Origin: Microbacterium sp. M28
GTDB taxonomy: Bacteria > Actinomycetota > Actinomycetes > Actinomycetales > Microbacteriaceae
Reading direction: 5' to 3'
Assembly: GCF_025836995.1 (NCBI RefSeq)
Contig: NZ_CP107546.1
Coordinates: forward strand, 2,232,001 to 2,296,000
Length of the DNA stretch: 64,000 bases
Positions 29,933-38,386 of the stretch are shown here, one piece after another. The notes below the pieces were generated by a model. It made no database searches and was not told where the DNA came from. It worked only from the letters and a program-made list of their open reading frames with translations. Position 1 is the first letter of the stretch. Each line of letters starts with the position of its first letter. The position numbers were made by a program, and so were the translations under genes.

Positions 29933-32900
29933 ATGTCCTCTCCCGTGATCTCCTATCCCGCCGAGCTGCCCGTCAGCGCGGCCAGGGAGGAGATCGCCGA
30001 CGCCATCCGCGCGCATCAGGTCGTGATCGTCGCCGGCGCCACCGGGTCGGGAAAGACCACGCAGCTGCCGAAGATCTGCCTCGAGCTGGGTCGCGAACGC
30101 ATCGCGCACACGCAGCCGCGTCGTCTGGCCGCGCGGACGATCGCGGAGCGCGTCGCGGAGGAGCTGCACGTCGAGCTCGGCGGCCGCGTCGGCTACAAGG
30201 TCCGCTTCACGGACCAGGTCTCGGATGCCACGCAGATCGCGCTGATGACCGACGGCATCCTCCTGAACGAGATCCATCGCGATCGGCTGCTGCGGCGTTA
30301 CGACACGATCATCATCGACGAGGCGCACGAACGGTCGCTGAACGTCGACTTCCTGCTGGGGTATCTCACGCGCATCCTGCCGGAGCGGCCGGATCTCAAA
30401 GTCATCATCACGTCGGCGACGATCGACCCGGAGAGCTTCGCGCGGCACTTCGCCGACGCGAACGGCGAGCCGGCCCCGGTGATCGAGGTGTCGGGGCGGA
30501 CGTTCCCGGTGGAGATCCGGTATCGGCCGCTGGACGACGCGCCCACAACTCCTCAGCAATCGCCCCCGTCGACGCCGAATCGTCCGAATCCGGGCGGATC
30601 CAAGCCATCGATGAGGAGTTCTGAACCGGAGGACGAGGTCTCGGCGATCGTGACCGCGTTGCGCGAACTCGATCGCGAGGCTCCGGGCGACGTGCTCGTC
30701 TTCCTCCCCGGTGAAGCCGAGATCCGCGACGCGGCGGATGCCGTGCGCGCGGCGTATGCGAAGGACCGCTCCCCCACCGAGGTGCTCCCGCTGTACGGCC
30801 GGCTGTCGGCGGCCGAGCAGCATCGCGTCTTCGAGCGCAGCCGTGTCGCCGGCGTGCGCCGCCGCGTCGTGCTCGCCACGAACGTCGCCGAGACCAGCCT
30901 CACGGTCCCCGGCATCAAGTACGTCATCGATGTGGGCACGGCTCGCATCTCCCGGTACAGCAACCGATCGAAGGTGCAGCGGCTCCCGATCGAAGCGATC
31001 TCCCAGGCATCGGCGAACCAGCGCTCCGGCCGCGCCGGCCGCACCAGCGACGGCATCGCCATCCGGCTGTATTCGGAGGAGGACTTCGAGAAGCGCCCGG
31101 AGTTCACCGAGCCGGAGATCCTGCGGACGTCGCTCGCCTCGGTCGTGCTGCAGATGCTGTCGCTCGGCTTCGGCGACATTCAGGCCTTCCCGTTCCTGAC
31201 GCCGCCGGATTCCCGCGGCATCAAGGCGGCGTTCGACCTGCTCACCGAACTCGGCGCCGTCTCACTGACCGGCGACTCCCCTCGGCTGACCCGCATCGGG
31301 CGGGACATCTCCCGGATGCCGATCGACCCCCGATTCGCCAGGATGCTGGTCGAGGCCGCGAAGAACGGCGTGCTGACCGACGTGCTCGCGATCGTGGCCG
31401 GTCTGTCCATCCAGGATGTGCGCGAGCGCCCTTCGCAGGATGCCCCGCAGGGCATACGCGACGAGGCCGACCGCATGCACGCGCGCTTCGCGGACCCCAC
31501 CAGCGACTTCCTCACGATCCTCAACCTCTGGAACCACCTGCGCGAGCAGCAGCGCGAGCTGGGCTCCAGCGCGTTCCGCCGGATGTGCCGCAGCGAGCAC
31601 CTGAACTACGTACGCGTCCGGGAATGGTTCGACGTGCATCGTCAGCTCCGGTCGCTGGTGCCCTCTCGTTCGTCGAGCGAGCGGAGCGAGTCGAAACGCG
31701 GTCGCGACGAGGAGCGCGTTTCGACTCGGTCGGCTCCGCCGTCCTCGCTCAACGAACGCGGAACGAGCGACCCCGATGCCGTGCACCGCGCGCTGCTGTC
31801 CGGGCTGCTGTCGCAGATCGGCATCCTGGACGAGCGAACGTCCGCCGCGAAGGGGACGAACAAGACACCGCCGAAGGATGCCAAGCGGCGAGTCACCGAG
31901 TACCGCGGCGCCCGCGGCATCCGGTTCTCGATCTTCCCCGGCTCCGCCCTGCGCAAGAAGAGCCCGAGCGCCGTGATGGCGGCCGAGATCGTCGAGACCT
32001 CGCGCATGTTCGCCCGCACGGCAGCGGCGATCGATCCGGCGTGGGCGGAGGCGCTGGCCGGCGACCTCGCCAAGCGCCAGGTGTCCGAACCGCACTGGTC
32101 GAAGGATGCCGGAGCGGCCGTCGCCTTCGAGAAGGTCATCCTCTTCGGCGTCGAGATCATCCCGCGCCGCCGGGTCCAGTTCGCCCGCATCGATCGTGCA
32201 GCGGCCAGGGAGCTGTTCCTTCGGCACGCGCTGGTCGAGGGCGAATGGGATCCGACCAGGATCGACAAGAGGGTGAGCGCGTTCTGGCGCAGCAACGGCG
32301 AACTGCGCAAGCGCCTGGAGAAGCTCGAGGAGCGCGAGCGTCGCCGCGACATCCTCGCGGGCGATGAAGCCGTGTTCCGGTTCTACGACGAGCGCATCCC
32401 CGCCGATGTCTTCGACGTGCGCTCCTTCGAGCGCTGGTGGCGCGAGACGCTGCAGAAGACGCCGAAGCTCCTCGTCATGCGGGAGAGCGACCTGCTCGAC
32501 GACACGGACCGGGCCGATCAGAGCGAGTTCCCGACCCGGTGGACGCAGGGCGACCAGGTGCTGGGGCTCGCCTACCGGTTCGAGCCGGGGGCGCCCGATG
32601 ACGGCGTGAGCGTGGTCGTCCCCCTCGCCCTGCTCGCCCAGATCGACGACCGCGGCTTCGACTGGCAGGTCCCCGGTCTGCGTGCCGAACTCGTCACCGC
32701 GCTCCTGCGTGCGCTGCCGAAGGCGATCCGTCGCCACGTCGTCCCCGCCGCCGACTGGGCGGAGAAGTTCGGGGAACAGCTCGCCGCCGATGGACCGGAG
32801 CATCACAACGGGCTGCCGCCGCGTTCGCTGAAGGAATCGCTGGCACGGCTCATCCAGCCGCTCGCCAATCAGCCCGTCTCCGCAGCCGATTTCGACGACG

Positions 32901-34024
32901 ACCGGGTCGCCGGGCATCTGCGGATGAACTTCCGCGCCGTCGACGAGCGCGGTCGCGTCGCCGGCTCCGCGCGCGACCTCACCCGTCTGCAGCAGGAGCT
33001 GGCCGATCGGGCGCGCGCGAGTGTCGCCCGTTCCATCGCACGACCGACGACCGAACGGGGACGGCGTCCCGAGACGGCGATGGCCGATGCCCTCCGGCAG
33101 GCGCAGGTGGCCGGCGTATCGCCGACCGGATCGTCGAACGCACCGACCGTGCGCGAGCAGGACGGCCTGACCGCGTGGACGTTCGGCGAGCTTCCCGAGG
33201 TCCTCGACACCCGGGTCGCCGGTGGTGTGGTGCGCGGCTACCCCGCCGTCGTGGACGCGGGCAAGACCGTGTCGGTCCGGGTGGAGGCCACGGCGGATGC
33301 AGCCGCGAAGGCGACCCGCGACGGCATCCTGCGTCTCGTGTTGCTCAATGTCCCTTCGCCGTCGTCGTACATTCAGGGGCATCTGACCAGCCAGGAGAAG
33401 CTGGCGCTCGCGGCTTCGCCCTACCAGAACGTCGCCGCGCTGATCGAGGATGCCCGCGCCGCCGTCGTCCGCGCCATGATCGAGGCCGAGGCGCCGGGCG
33501 GCATCGTCCGGACCGAAGCCGAGTTCACCCGCGTGCGCGACGCGGTCAACGCCGGGCTCGTCGATCGGCTGTTCACCTGCGTGTCGCTCGTGGCGAAGAT
33601 CCTCACCAAGGCGCGTGACGTCGAACGCGCCCTCAAGTCCCAGAACTCGCTCGCACTGCTCGGGCCTCTCAACGACGTGCGCTCGCAGCTCGCCGGCCTC
33701 GTGCGCCCCGGTTTCATCTCGGCGACGGGGACGGAGCGGCTGGCGCACCTGCCCCGCTATCTCGACGGGATGCTCGAACGCCTGAACACCCTCGCGAACG
33801 ATCCGGGCAAGGATCGCTCGCGCATGACCGAGTACGAGCGGATGGCCCGGGTATTCGAGGACGCCGGCGGAACCATCCCCCTGCACCAGGACGCGCCGCC
33901 ATCTCTCGTCGAGACGCGCTGGCTGCTCGAGGAGTACCGCATCAGCGTCTTCGCGCAGCGGCTGGGCACCGCGCAGCCCGTCTCTCCGCAGCGGATCCAG
34001 AAGGTGCTCGCCGGCGCGCGCTAG
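29933..34024 (+). CDS. hrpA: ATP-dependent helicase HrpA
   Basis: Large DEAH-box helicase acting on RNA or ribosome complexes, 1363 residues. The motor shows GATGSGKTT near residue 35, DEAH near 130, TSAT and the QRSGRAGR motif near 365; HA2 and OB-fold segments follow, then a long DUF3418 C-terminal region. Two stretches interrupt it: about residues 205-231, Pro/Ser/Gln-rich, and about 578-613, Ser/Arg/Glu-rich. Each is encoded by a palindromic repeat and both keep the frame open. TACGAT and GGAGG both lie close before the ATG. Function probably intact, since all motor motifs remain. Confidence 0.93.
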   Translation: MSSPVISYPAELPVSAAREEIADAIRAHQVVIVAGATGSGKTTQLPKICLELGRERIAHTQPRRLAARTIAERVAEELHVELGGRVGYKVRFTDQVSDATQIALMTDGILLNEIHRDRLLRRYDTIIIDEAHERSLNVDFLLGYLTRILPERPDLKVIITSATIDPESFARHFADANGEPAPVIEVSGRTFPVEIRYRPLDDAPTTPQQSPPSTPNRPNPGGSKPSMRSSEPEDEVSAIVTALRELDREAPGDVLVFLPGEAEIRDAADAVRAAYAKDRSPTEVLPLYGRLSAAEQHRVFERSRVAGVRRRVVLATNVAETSLTVPGIKYVIDVGTARISRYSNRSKVQRLPIEAISQASANQRSGRAGRTSDGIAIRLYSEEDFEKRPEFTEPEILRTSLASVVLQMLSLGFGDIQAFPFLTPPDSRGIKAAFDLLTELGAVSLTGDSPRLTRIGRDISRMPIDPRFARMLVEAAKNGVLTDVLAIVAGLSIQDVRERPSQDAPQGIRDEADRMHARFADPTSDFLTILNLWNHLREQQRELGSSAFRRMCRSEHLNYVRVREWFDVHRQLRSLVPSRSSSERSESKRGRDEERVSTRSAPPSSLNERGTSDPDAVHRALLSGLLSQIGILDERTSAAKGTNKTPPKDAKRRVTEYRGARGIRFSIFPGSALRKKSPSAVMAAEIVETSRMFARTAAAIDPAWAEALAGDLAKRQVSEPHWSKDAGAAVAFEKVILFGVEIIPRRRVQFARIDRAAARELFLRHALVEGEWDPTRIDKRVSAFWRSNGELRKRLEKLEERERRRDILAGDEAVFRFYDERIPADVFDVRSFERWWRETLQKTPKLLVMRESDLLDDTDRADQSEFPTRWTQGDQVLGLAYRFEPGAPDDGVSVVVPLALLAQIDDRGFDWQVPGLRAELVTALLRALPKAIRRHVVPAADWAEKFGEQLAADGPEHHNGLPPRSLKESLARLIQPLANQPVSAADFDDDRVAGHLRMNFRAVDERGRVAGSARDLTRLQQELADRARASVARSIARPTTERGRRPETAMADALRQAQVAGVSPTGSSNAPTVREQDGLTAWTFGELPEVLDTRVAGGVVRGYPAVVDAGKTVSVRVEATADAAAKATRDGILRLVLLNVPSPSSYIQGHLTSQEKLALAASPYQNVAALIEDARAAVVRAMIEAEAPGGIVRTEAEFTRVRDAVNAGLVDRLFTCVSLVAKILTKARDVERALKSQNSLALLGPLNDVRSQLAGLVRPGFISATGTERLAHLPRYLDGMLERLNTLANDPGKDRSRMTEYERMARVFEDAGGTIPLHQDAPPSLVETRWLLEEYRISVFAQRLGTAQPVSPQRIQKVLAGAR
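30544..30623. repeat. Palindromic element inserted in frame in hrpA (insert 1)
   Basis: CA-c-AACTCCTCA and TGAGGAGTT-c-TG form 11-bp arms at the ends; inside, ATCGCCC faces GGGCGGAT as a second stem. The encoded residues (TTPQQSPPSTPNRPNPGGSK) are low complexity and fall between two helicase motor strands. No stop codon is introduced. Confidence 0.65.
31668..31758. repeat. Inverted GCGTTTCGACTCG repeat pair in hrpA (insert 2)
   Basis: CGAGCGGAGCGAGTCGAAACGC (31678-31699) and GCGTTTCGACTCGGTCGGCTCC (31716-31737) face each other across 16 nt, continuing into CGCTCAACGAACG. The right arm matches the intergenic repeat at 26458. It encodes a Ser/Arg/Glu-rich tract within the frame. Confidence 0.65.
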
Positions 34025-34027
34025 CCT
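34022..34027 (+). promoter_or_regulatory. -10 box for the quinone oxidoreductase gene (leaderless type)
   Basis: TAGCCT ends 6 nt before the ATG and contains the TAG stop codon of hrpA. Confidence 0.5.
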
Positions 34028-34033
34028 GGCTGC

Positions 34034-34978
34034 ATGGCACGCGCGATCGTCTACACCGAAATCGGCACCCCCGACGTCCTGCATCTCGTGGAGGTCCCCG
34101 ACCCCGTCGCCGGCCCCGGCGAAGCCGTCGTGCGGATCGAAGCGGCAGGTGTGAACCCGCTCGACGCGAAGCTGCGCCGCGGTGCGCGCCCCTCTCCGCC
34201 GATCGCCGAGCCCCGGCGCGTCGGATTCGATGGTGCGGGTGTCGTCGAGAGCCTCGGCGACGGCGTCACCGGCGTCGCCGTCGGCGACCGGGTCGCCGTC
34301 CGCGACGCCGTCGGCACCTACGCCACGCATCTGGCCGTCCCCGCCGAGCGCCTGTCGGCGCTCCCGGATGCCGTGACCGCCGCCGAGGGCGCGAGCCTGG
34401 GCATCCCGATCGGAACGGCGTACCAGTGCCTGCGTTCGCTGGGGGTCGGTGACGGCGACACGCTGCTCGTGCACGCGGGTTCCGGTGCGGTCGGGCAGGC
34501 CGCCATCCAGTTCGCGGTGTCCTGGGGCGCGACCGTCATCGCGACCGGCAGCCCTTCGCGCCACGAGCAGCTGCGCGACCTCGGCGCCATCCCCGTCGCC
34601 TACGGGGACGGGCTCGCCGATCGCGTTCGCGAAGCCGCGCCGACCGGTGTCACCGTGGCGCTGGACTGCATCGGCACGGATGAGGCGATCGAGGTGTCCA
34701 AGCAGCTGGTCGCCGATCACGATCGCATCGTGACGATCGTCCGAGGCCCCGACGCCGCCGAGCTCGGCATCCGCGCCTTCAGCGGTGGCGCTCCGCAGCC
34801 GCTGACCGCCGAGGAGCTCGCCTGGCGCGCCGAGGCGGTTCCCATCGCGATCGGCCTGCTCGCCGACGGCGACTTCCAGATCGAGCTCGGTCCCGAGCTT
34901 CCGCTGTCCGAGGCCTCCCACGCCCACGAGCTGATCGAGGCGCATGCGGCAAGGGGCAAGATCGTCCTGGTGCCGTAA
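34034..34978 (+). CDS. NADP-dependent quinone oxidoreductase, zinc-free MDR family
   Basis: Medium-chain dehydrogenase/reductase of the quinone oxidoreductase type, 314 residues. The N-terminal GroES-like domain has the AAGVNPLDAKLRRG motif; the cofactor domain has HAGSGAVGQAAIQFA. The zinc ligands of alcohol dehydrogenases are absent, which fits an NADPH:quinone or enoyl reductase. It starts 9 nt after hrpA. Substrate unknown. Confidence 0.88.
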   Translation: MARAIVYTEIGTPDVLHLVEVPDPVAGPGEAVVRIEAAGVNPLDAKLRRGARPSPPIAEPRRVGFDGAGVVESLGDGVTGVAVGDRVAVRDAVGTYATHLAVPAERLSALPDAVTAAEGASLGIPIGTAYQCLRSLGVGDGDTLLVHAGSGAVGQAAIQFAVSWGATVIATGSPSRHEQLRDLGAIPVAYGDGLADRVREAAPTGVTVALDCIGTDEAIEVSKQLVADHDRIVTIVRGPDAAELGIRAFSGGAPQPLTAEELAWRAEAVPIAIGLLADGDFQIELGPELPLSEASHAHELIEAHAARGKIVLVP

Positions 34979-35036
34979 GCCCGCGGGCCTGCCGCAACAC
35001 TTCGACACACGCACGCGTGCGCGTGAGGCGCGCCAG

Positions 35037-35042
35037 GACAAT
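35037..35042 (+). promoter_or_regulatory. -10 box for metY (leaderless type)
   Basis: GACAAT ends 6 nt before the ATG. The 70-nt gap is too short for a SAM riboswitch and none is seen. Confidence 0.4.
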
Positions 35043-35048
35043 GGACGG

Positions 35049-36377
35049 ATGACCGCTTCCGCCGAGCCAGGCTCGACCGCATTCGCCACCCGGCAGATCC
35101 AGGCCGGGTATGTGCCCGGCGCCCCGCAGAACAGCGCCGTTCCGCCGATCTACCAGACCGCAGCCTTCCAGTTCGCCTCGCTGGCGGATGCCGCGGACCT
35201 GTTCGCGCTCCGCAAGGCGGGCAATCTGTACAGCCGTAACGCGAGCCCGACGCAGCAGGTGCTCGAGGACCGTGTCGCCGCGCTCGAGGGCGGTGCCTCC
35301 GCGGTCGCCGTGGCCTCCGGGCAGGCCGCTGTCGCGGTCACGCTCCTCGCGCTCGCCGGCCGCGGCGGCCACATCGTCGCCGCCGACCAGCTCTACGGCG
35401 GCACGGTCGACCTGCTGCAGGAGACGTTCGACGACTTCGGCATCCCGGTGACCTTCGTCGACCAGGATGACGCGGCCGCCTGGCGCGCCGCGATCCGCCC
35501 CGAGACCCGCGCGCTGTTCGCCGAATCCGTCGCGAATCCGATCGCCCAGGTGCTCGACATCCGCCTCGTGGCCGACATCGCGCACGAGGCCGGCGTGCCG
35601 CTCGTGATCGACAACACGGTCGGCACCCCGTACCTCGTGCGGCCAGGCGAGCACGGGGCCGACTTCGTCGTCCACTCGGCGACCAAGTTCCTCTCCGGGC
35701 ACGGCACCTCGCTCGGCGGTGTCGTCGTCGATCAAGGCACGTTCGACTTCGGAGCCGAGCCGCAGCGCTGGCCGCAGTTCACCGCCCCCTACGCGCGCTT
35801 CGGGGAGCTCGTGCTCTGGGAGCGCTTCGGAATCGGCCAGGCCTTCGGCGCCCTCGTGAAATCCAAGTACGTGCACGACCTCGGACCGTCGCTGTCGCCC
35901 TTCAACGCCTGGCAGATCCTGCAGGGCATCGAGACGCTGGATCTGCGGGTGTCCCGCCAGAGCGCGACGGCACTGACGATCGCGGAGCACCTCGCGCAGC
36001 ACCCGAAGGTCGCCGCGGTCCACCATCCAGGACTGTCGGGAAACCCGTGGAACGCCCTCGCACAGCAATACCTCCCGCGCGGCGTACCCTCGGTGTTCTC
36101 GTTCGATCTCGCGGGCGACATCGACGGAGACGAGGACCCCGCAGCCCACGCGCGCGCGGCTCTGGTGATCGACAACCTCGCCGTGGTCCGGCTGATCGCG
36201 AACATCGGCGACGCGCGCAGCATGGTCGCGCATCCGGCATCCATGACCCACTCGCACCTGAGCCCGACGCAGCGTGCGGCCGCCGGCATCTCACTGAACA
36301 CGATCCGCTTCTCGGCGGGTCTCGAGGACCCGACCGACCTCGTCGCTGACCTGAACCAGGCGCTGGCCCGGCTCTGA
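35049..36377 (+). CDS. metY: O-acetylhomoserine sulfhydrylase (MetY)
   Basis: PLP enzyme that makes homocysteine from O-acetylhomoserine and sulfide in methionine synthesis; cytoplasmic. The 442 residues show YSRNASPTQQVLEDRVAALEGG near residue 60, the DNTVGTPYLVRP segment near 195 and the PLP-lysine motif HSATKFLSGHGTSLGG near 215. The ATG is preferred to an earlier in-frame one, which overlaps the upstream gene. metX is not in the window. An O-acetylserine-side activity is possible in this family. Confidence 0.92.
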   Translation: MTASAEPGSTAFATRQIQAGYVPGAPQNSAVPPIYQTAAFQFASLADAADLFALRKAGNLYSRNASPTQQVLEDRVAALEGGASAVAVASGQAAVAVTLLALAGRGGHIVAADQLYGGTVDLLQETFDDFGIPVTFVDQDDAAAWRAAIRPETRALFAESVANPIAQVLDIRLVADIAHEAGVPLVIDNTVGTPYLVRPGEHGADFVVHSATKFLSGHGTSLGGVVVDQGTFDFGAEPQRWPQFTAPYARFGELVLWERFGIGQAFGALVKSKYVHDLGPSLSPFNAWQILQGIETLDLRVSRQSATALTIAEHLAQHPKVAAVHHPGLSGNPWNALAQQYLPRGVPSVFSFDLAGDIDGDEDPAAHARAALVIDNLAVVRLIANIGDARSMVAHPASMTHSHLSPTQRAAAGISLNTIRFSAGLEDPTDLVADLNQALARL

Positions 36378-36402
36378 CGGAATCCGGACGCGGTGCGGCC
36401 GG

Positions 36403-36408
36403 TACGCT
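36403..36408 (+). promoter_or_regulatory. -10 box for the Gfo/Idh/MocA gene (leaderless type)
   Basis: TACGCT ends 6 nt before the ATG; no Shine-Dalgarno sequence. Confidence 0.55.
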
Positions 36409-36414
36409 GAGTGC

Positions 36415-37398
36415 ATGACTGCACTGCGCTGGGGAATCCTCGCCACCGGCGGCATCGCCGCCGCGTTCGCCTCCGATCTGCGCACCGCCGGTCTCGATCT
36501 CGTCGCCGTCGGCTCGCGTTCCCAGGAATCCGCCGACGCGTTCGCCGCCCGGTTCGACATCGCCCGCGCGCACGGCTCGTACGAAGCGCTGGCGACCGAT
36601 CCGGACGTCGACATCATCTATGTGGCCACGCCGCACCCGATGCATCACGCCGATGCCCGCCTCGCGCTGGAGAACGGCAAGCACGCCCTCGTCGAGAAGT
36701 CGTTCACGGTGACCCGCGCCGAGGCCGCGGACCTGCAGCGGCTCGCGGCGGAGAAGGGCCTGCTCGTGATGGAGGCGATGTGGACGCGTTACCTGCCGCA
36801 CATGGTCCGCATCAGGGAGTTGATCGCCGACGGCGCTCTCGGCGAGATCCGAGCCGTCACCGCCGATCACACCCAGAAGATCACGGCCGACCCCGCGCAC
36901 CGGCTGAACGCCCTCGAACTCGGCGGCGGCGCCCTTCTGGACCTCGGCATCTACCCGATCTCGTTCATCTGGGACATCCTCGGCGAACCGGAGACGATCA
37001 AGGCGGTCGCACGCCTGGGCGAGACCGGAGCGGACACCGAGATCGCCACCGTGATGACGCACGCCGGCGGCGCCGTGTCCACGAGCGTCTCCTCCGCGAG
37101 AGCCGTCGGGCCGAACACGGCATCCGTCATCGGCACCGAGGGACGCATCGACATCGATCGGGTCTGGTACGCGCCGACCTCGTTCCGCCTGGTCGCCCCG
37201 GACGGCACGGTCCGCGAGAGCTACGAGTCGGCGATCGACGGACGCGGCATGCAGTATCAGGCGCTGGCAGCAGAACGACTCGTGGCCACCGGCACACCAG
37301 AAGGCGACATTCTCCCGATCGCCGAGAGCGTCGCCATCATGGCCACACTGGATGAGATCCGCGCCCAGATCGGCGTGCGGTACCCGAACGAGGGATGA
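36415..37398 (+). CDS. Gfo/Idh/MocA-family oxidoreductase
   Basis: NAD(P)-dependent dehydrogenase of sugars or sugar derivatives, 327 residues. The N-terminal Rossmann motif is WGILATGGIAAAFASDL; the conserved VEKSFTVT lysine motif follows near residue 98, and GGGALLDLGIYPISF, with the catalytic-type histidine replaced by Tyr/Pro context, near 170. The nearby minus-strand paralogue at 38.4 kb shares this layout. The NYN-domain gene follows after 4 nt. Substrate unknown. Confidence 0.9.
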   Translation: MTALRWGILATGGIAAAFASDLRTAGLDLVAVGSRSQESADAFAARFDIARAHGSYEALATDPDVDIIYVATPHPMHHADARLALENGKHALVEKSFTVTRAEAADLQRLAAEKGLLVMEAMWTRYLPHMVRIRELIADGALGEIRAVTADHTQKITADPAHRLNALELGGGALLDLGIYPISFIWDILGEPETIKAVARLGETGADTEIATVMTHAGGAVSTSVSSARAVGPNTASVIGTEGRIDIDRVWYAPTSFRLVAPDGTVRESYESAIDGRGMQYQALAAERLVATGTPEGDILPIAESVAIMATLDEIRAQIGVRYPNEG

Positions 37399-37402
37399 CC
37401 TT

Positions 37403-38371
37403 ATGGCCGAGACACAGGACACCCGCGTCGCCGTCTACCTGGACTTCGACAACATCGTCATCTCCTGGTACGACCGCGTCCACGGGCGCAACGCCTACGG
37501 CAAGGACCGACAGCGCATCACGGAGAACCCGAACGACCCCGAGGTCGCCGAGCGGCTGAAGCGGGCCACGATCGAAGTCGGCGCCATCATCGACTACGCG
37601 GCCTCGTTCGGCACGCTCGTGCTCACGCGGGCGTACGCGGACTGGTCCTCCCCGGTGAACGCGGTCTACCGGTCGCAGCTCGTGGCACGGGCCGTCGACC
37701 TCGTGCAGCTGTTCCCCGCGGCGGCGTATGCGAAGAACGGCGCGGACATCCGCCTCGCGGTCGACGCCGTGGAGGACATGTTCCGCCTCCCCGATCTCAC
37801 GCATGTCGTGATCGTGGCGGGCGACAGCGACTACGTGCCGCTCGCGCAGCGGTGCAAGCGCCTCGGACGCTACGTGATCGGCGTCGGCGTCGCCGGCTCC
37901 ACCGCGAAGTCGTTGGCCGCGGCATGCGACGAGTTCGAAGCGTACGATTCGCTCCCCGGCGTGGTGCGCCCGGCAGCCAAGGCTCCGGCGGCGCCCGCTC
38001 CGGTCCCCGAGCCGGAGACTCCGGCGGAACCGGATGCCGCCGCGGAGGCGCCCGTCAAGGCGAAGGCCCCTCGATCACGCGCGAAGAAGGCTGCACCCAA
38101 GGTCGTCGAGCCGGAGGCGCCGGCGCTGACCGAGCAGGAGGAGGCGACCCAGTTGCTGGAGCGCGCTCTGCGCCTGGGGCACGACAAGGCGGATGCCGAC
38201 GAGTGGTTGCACAGCTCAGCCGTCAAGACGCACATGCGACGCATGGATCCCTCCTTCAGCGAGAAGGCGCTCGGGCACCGGTCGTTCTCCGACTTCCTGA
38301 AGTCCCGCGACGACATCGCGGAGCTGGAGGAGACCGGACACGAGCGGCTGGTCCGCCTGCGCGAGCGCTGA
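37403..38371 (+). CDS. NYN-domain ribonuclease-like protein
   Basis: Probable RNA-processing or RNA-binding protein, 322 residues. Residues about 8-165 form a NYN (PIN-like) nuclease domain: the metal-binding Asp in VYLDFDNIVISWY, another in DIRLAVDAVEDM and a third in VVIVAGDSDYVPL. A Pro/Ala/Glu-rich linker (about 185-240) leads to a C-terminal helical domain (about 245-318) resembling OST-HTH/LOTUS, which binds RNA. The ATG is 4 nt after the oxidoreductase stop, so they are co-transcribed. Target RNA unknown. Confidence 0.85.
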   Translation: MAETQDTRVAVYLDFDNIVISWYDRVHGRNAYGKDRQRITENPNDPEVAERLKRATIEVGAIIDYAASFGTLVLTRAYADWSSPVNAVYRSQLVARAVDLVQLFPAAAYAKNGADIRLAVDAVEDMFRLPDLTHVVIVAGDSDYVPLAQRCKRLGRYVIGVGVAGSTAKSLAAACDEFEAYDSLPGVVRPAAKAPAAPAPVPEPETPAEPDAAAEAPVKAKAPRSRAKKAAPKVVEPEAPALTEQEEATQLLERALRLGHDKADADEWLHSSAVKTHMRRMDPSFSEKALGHRSFSDFLKSRDDIAELEETGHERLVRLRER

Positions 38372-38386
38372 CGCGCCGCGCGGCGA

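Noticed and set aside
34979-35048. SAM or other riboswitch before metY
   Set aside because: The gap is only 70 nt and shows no riboswitch-like fold; a leaderless promoter explains it.
31262-35089. Open frame of 1275 codons on the minus strand opposite hrpA and the quinone oxidoreductase
   Set aside because: It spans two clear plus-strand genes, has no recognisable domain and shows the Arg/Gly/Asp-rich composition of an antisense shadow in GC-rich DNA.
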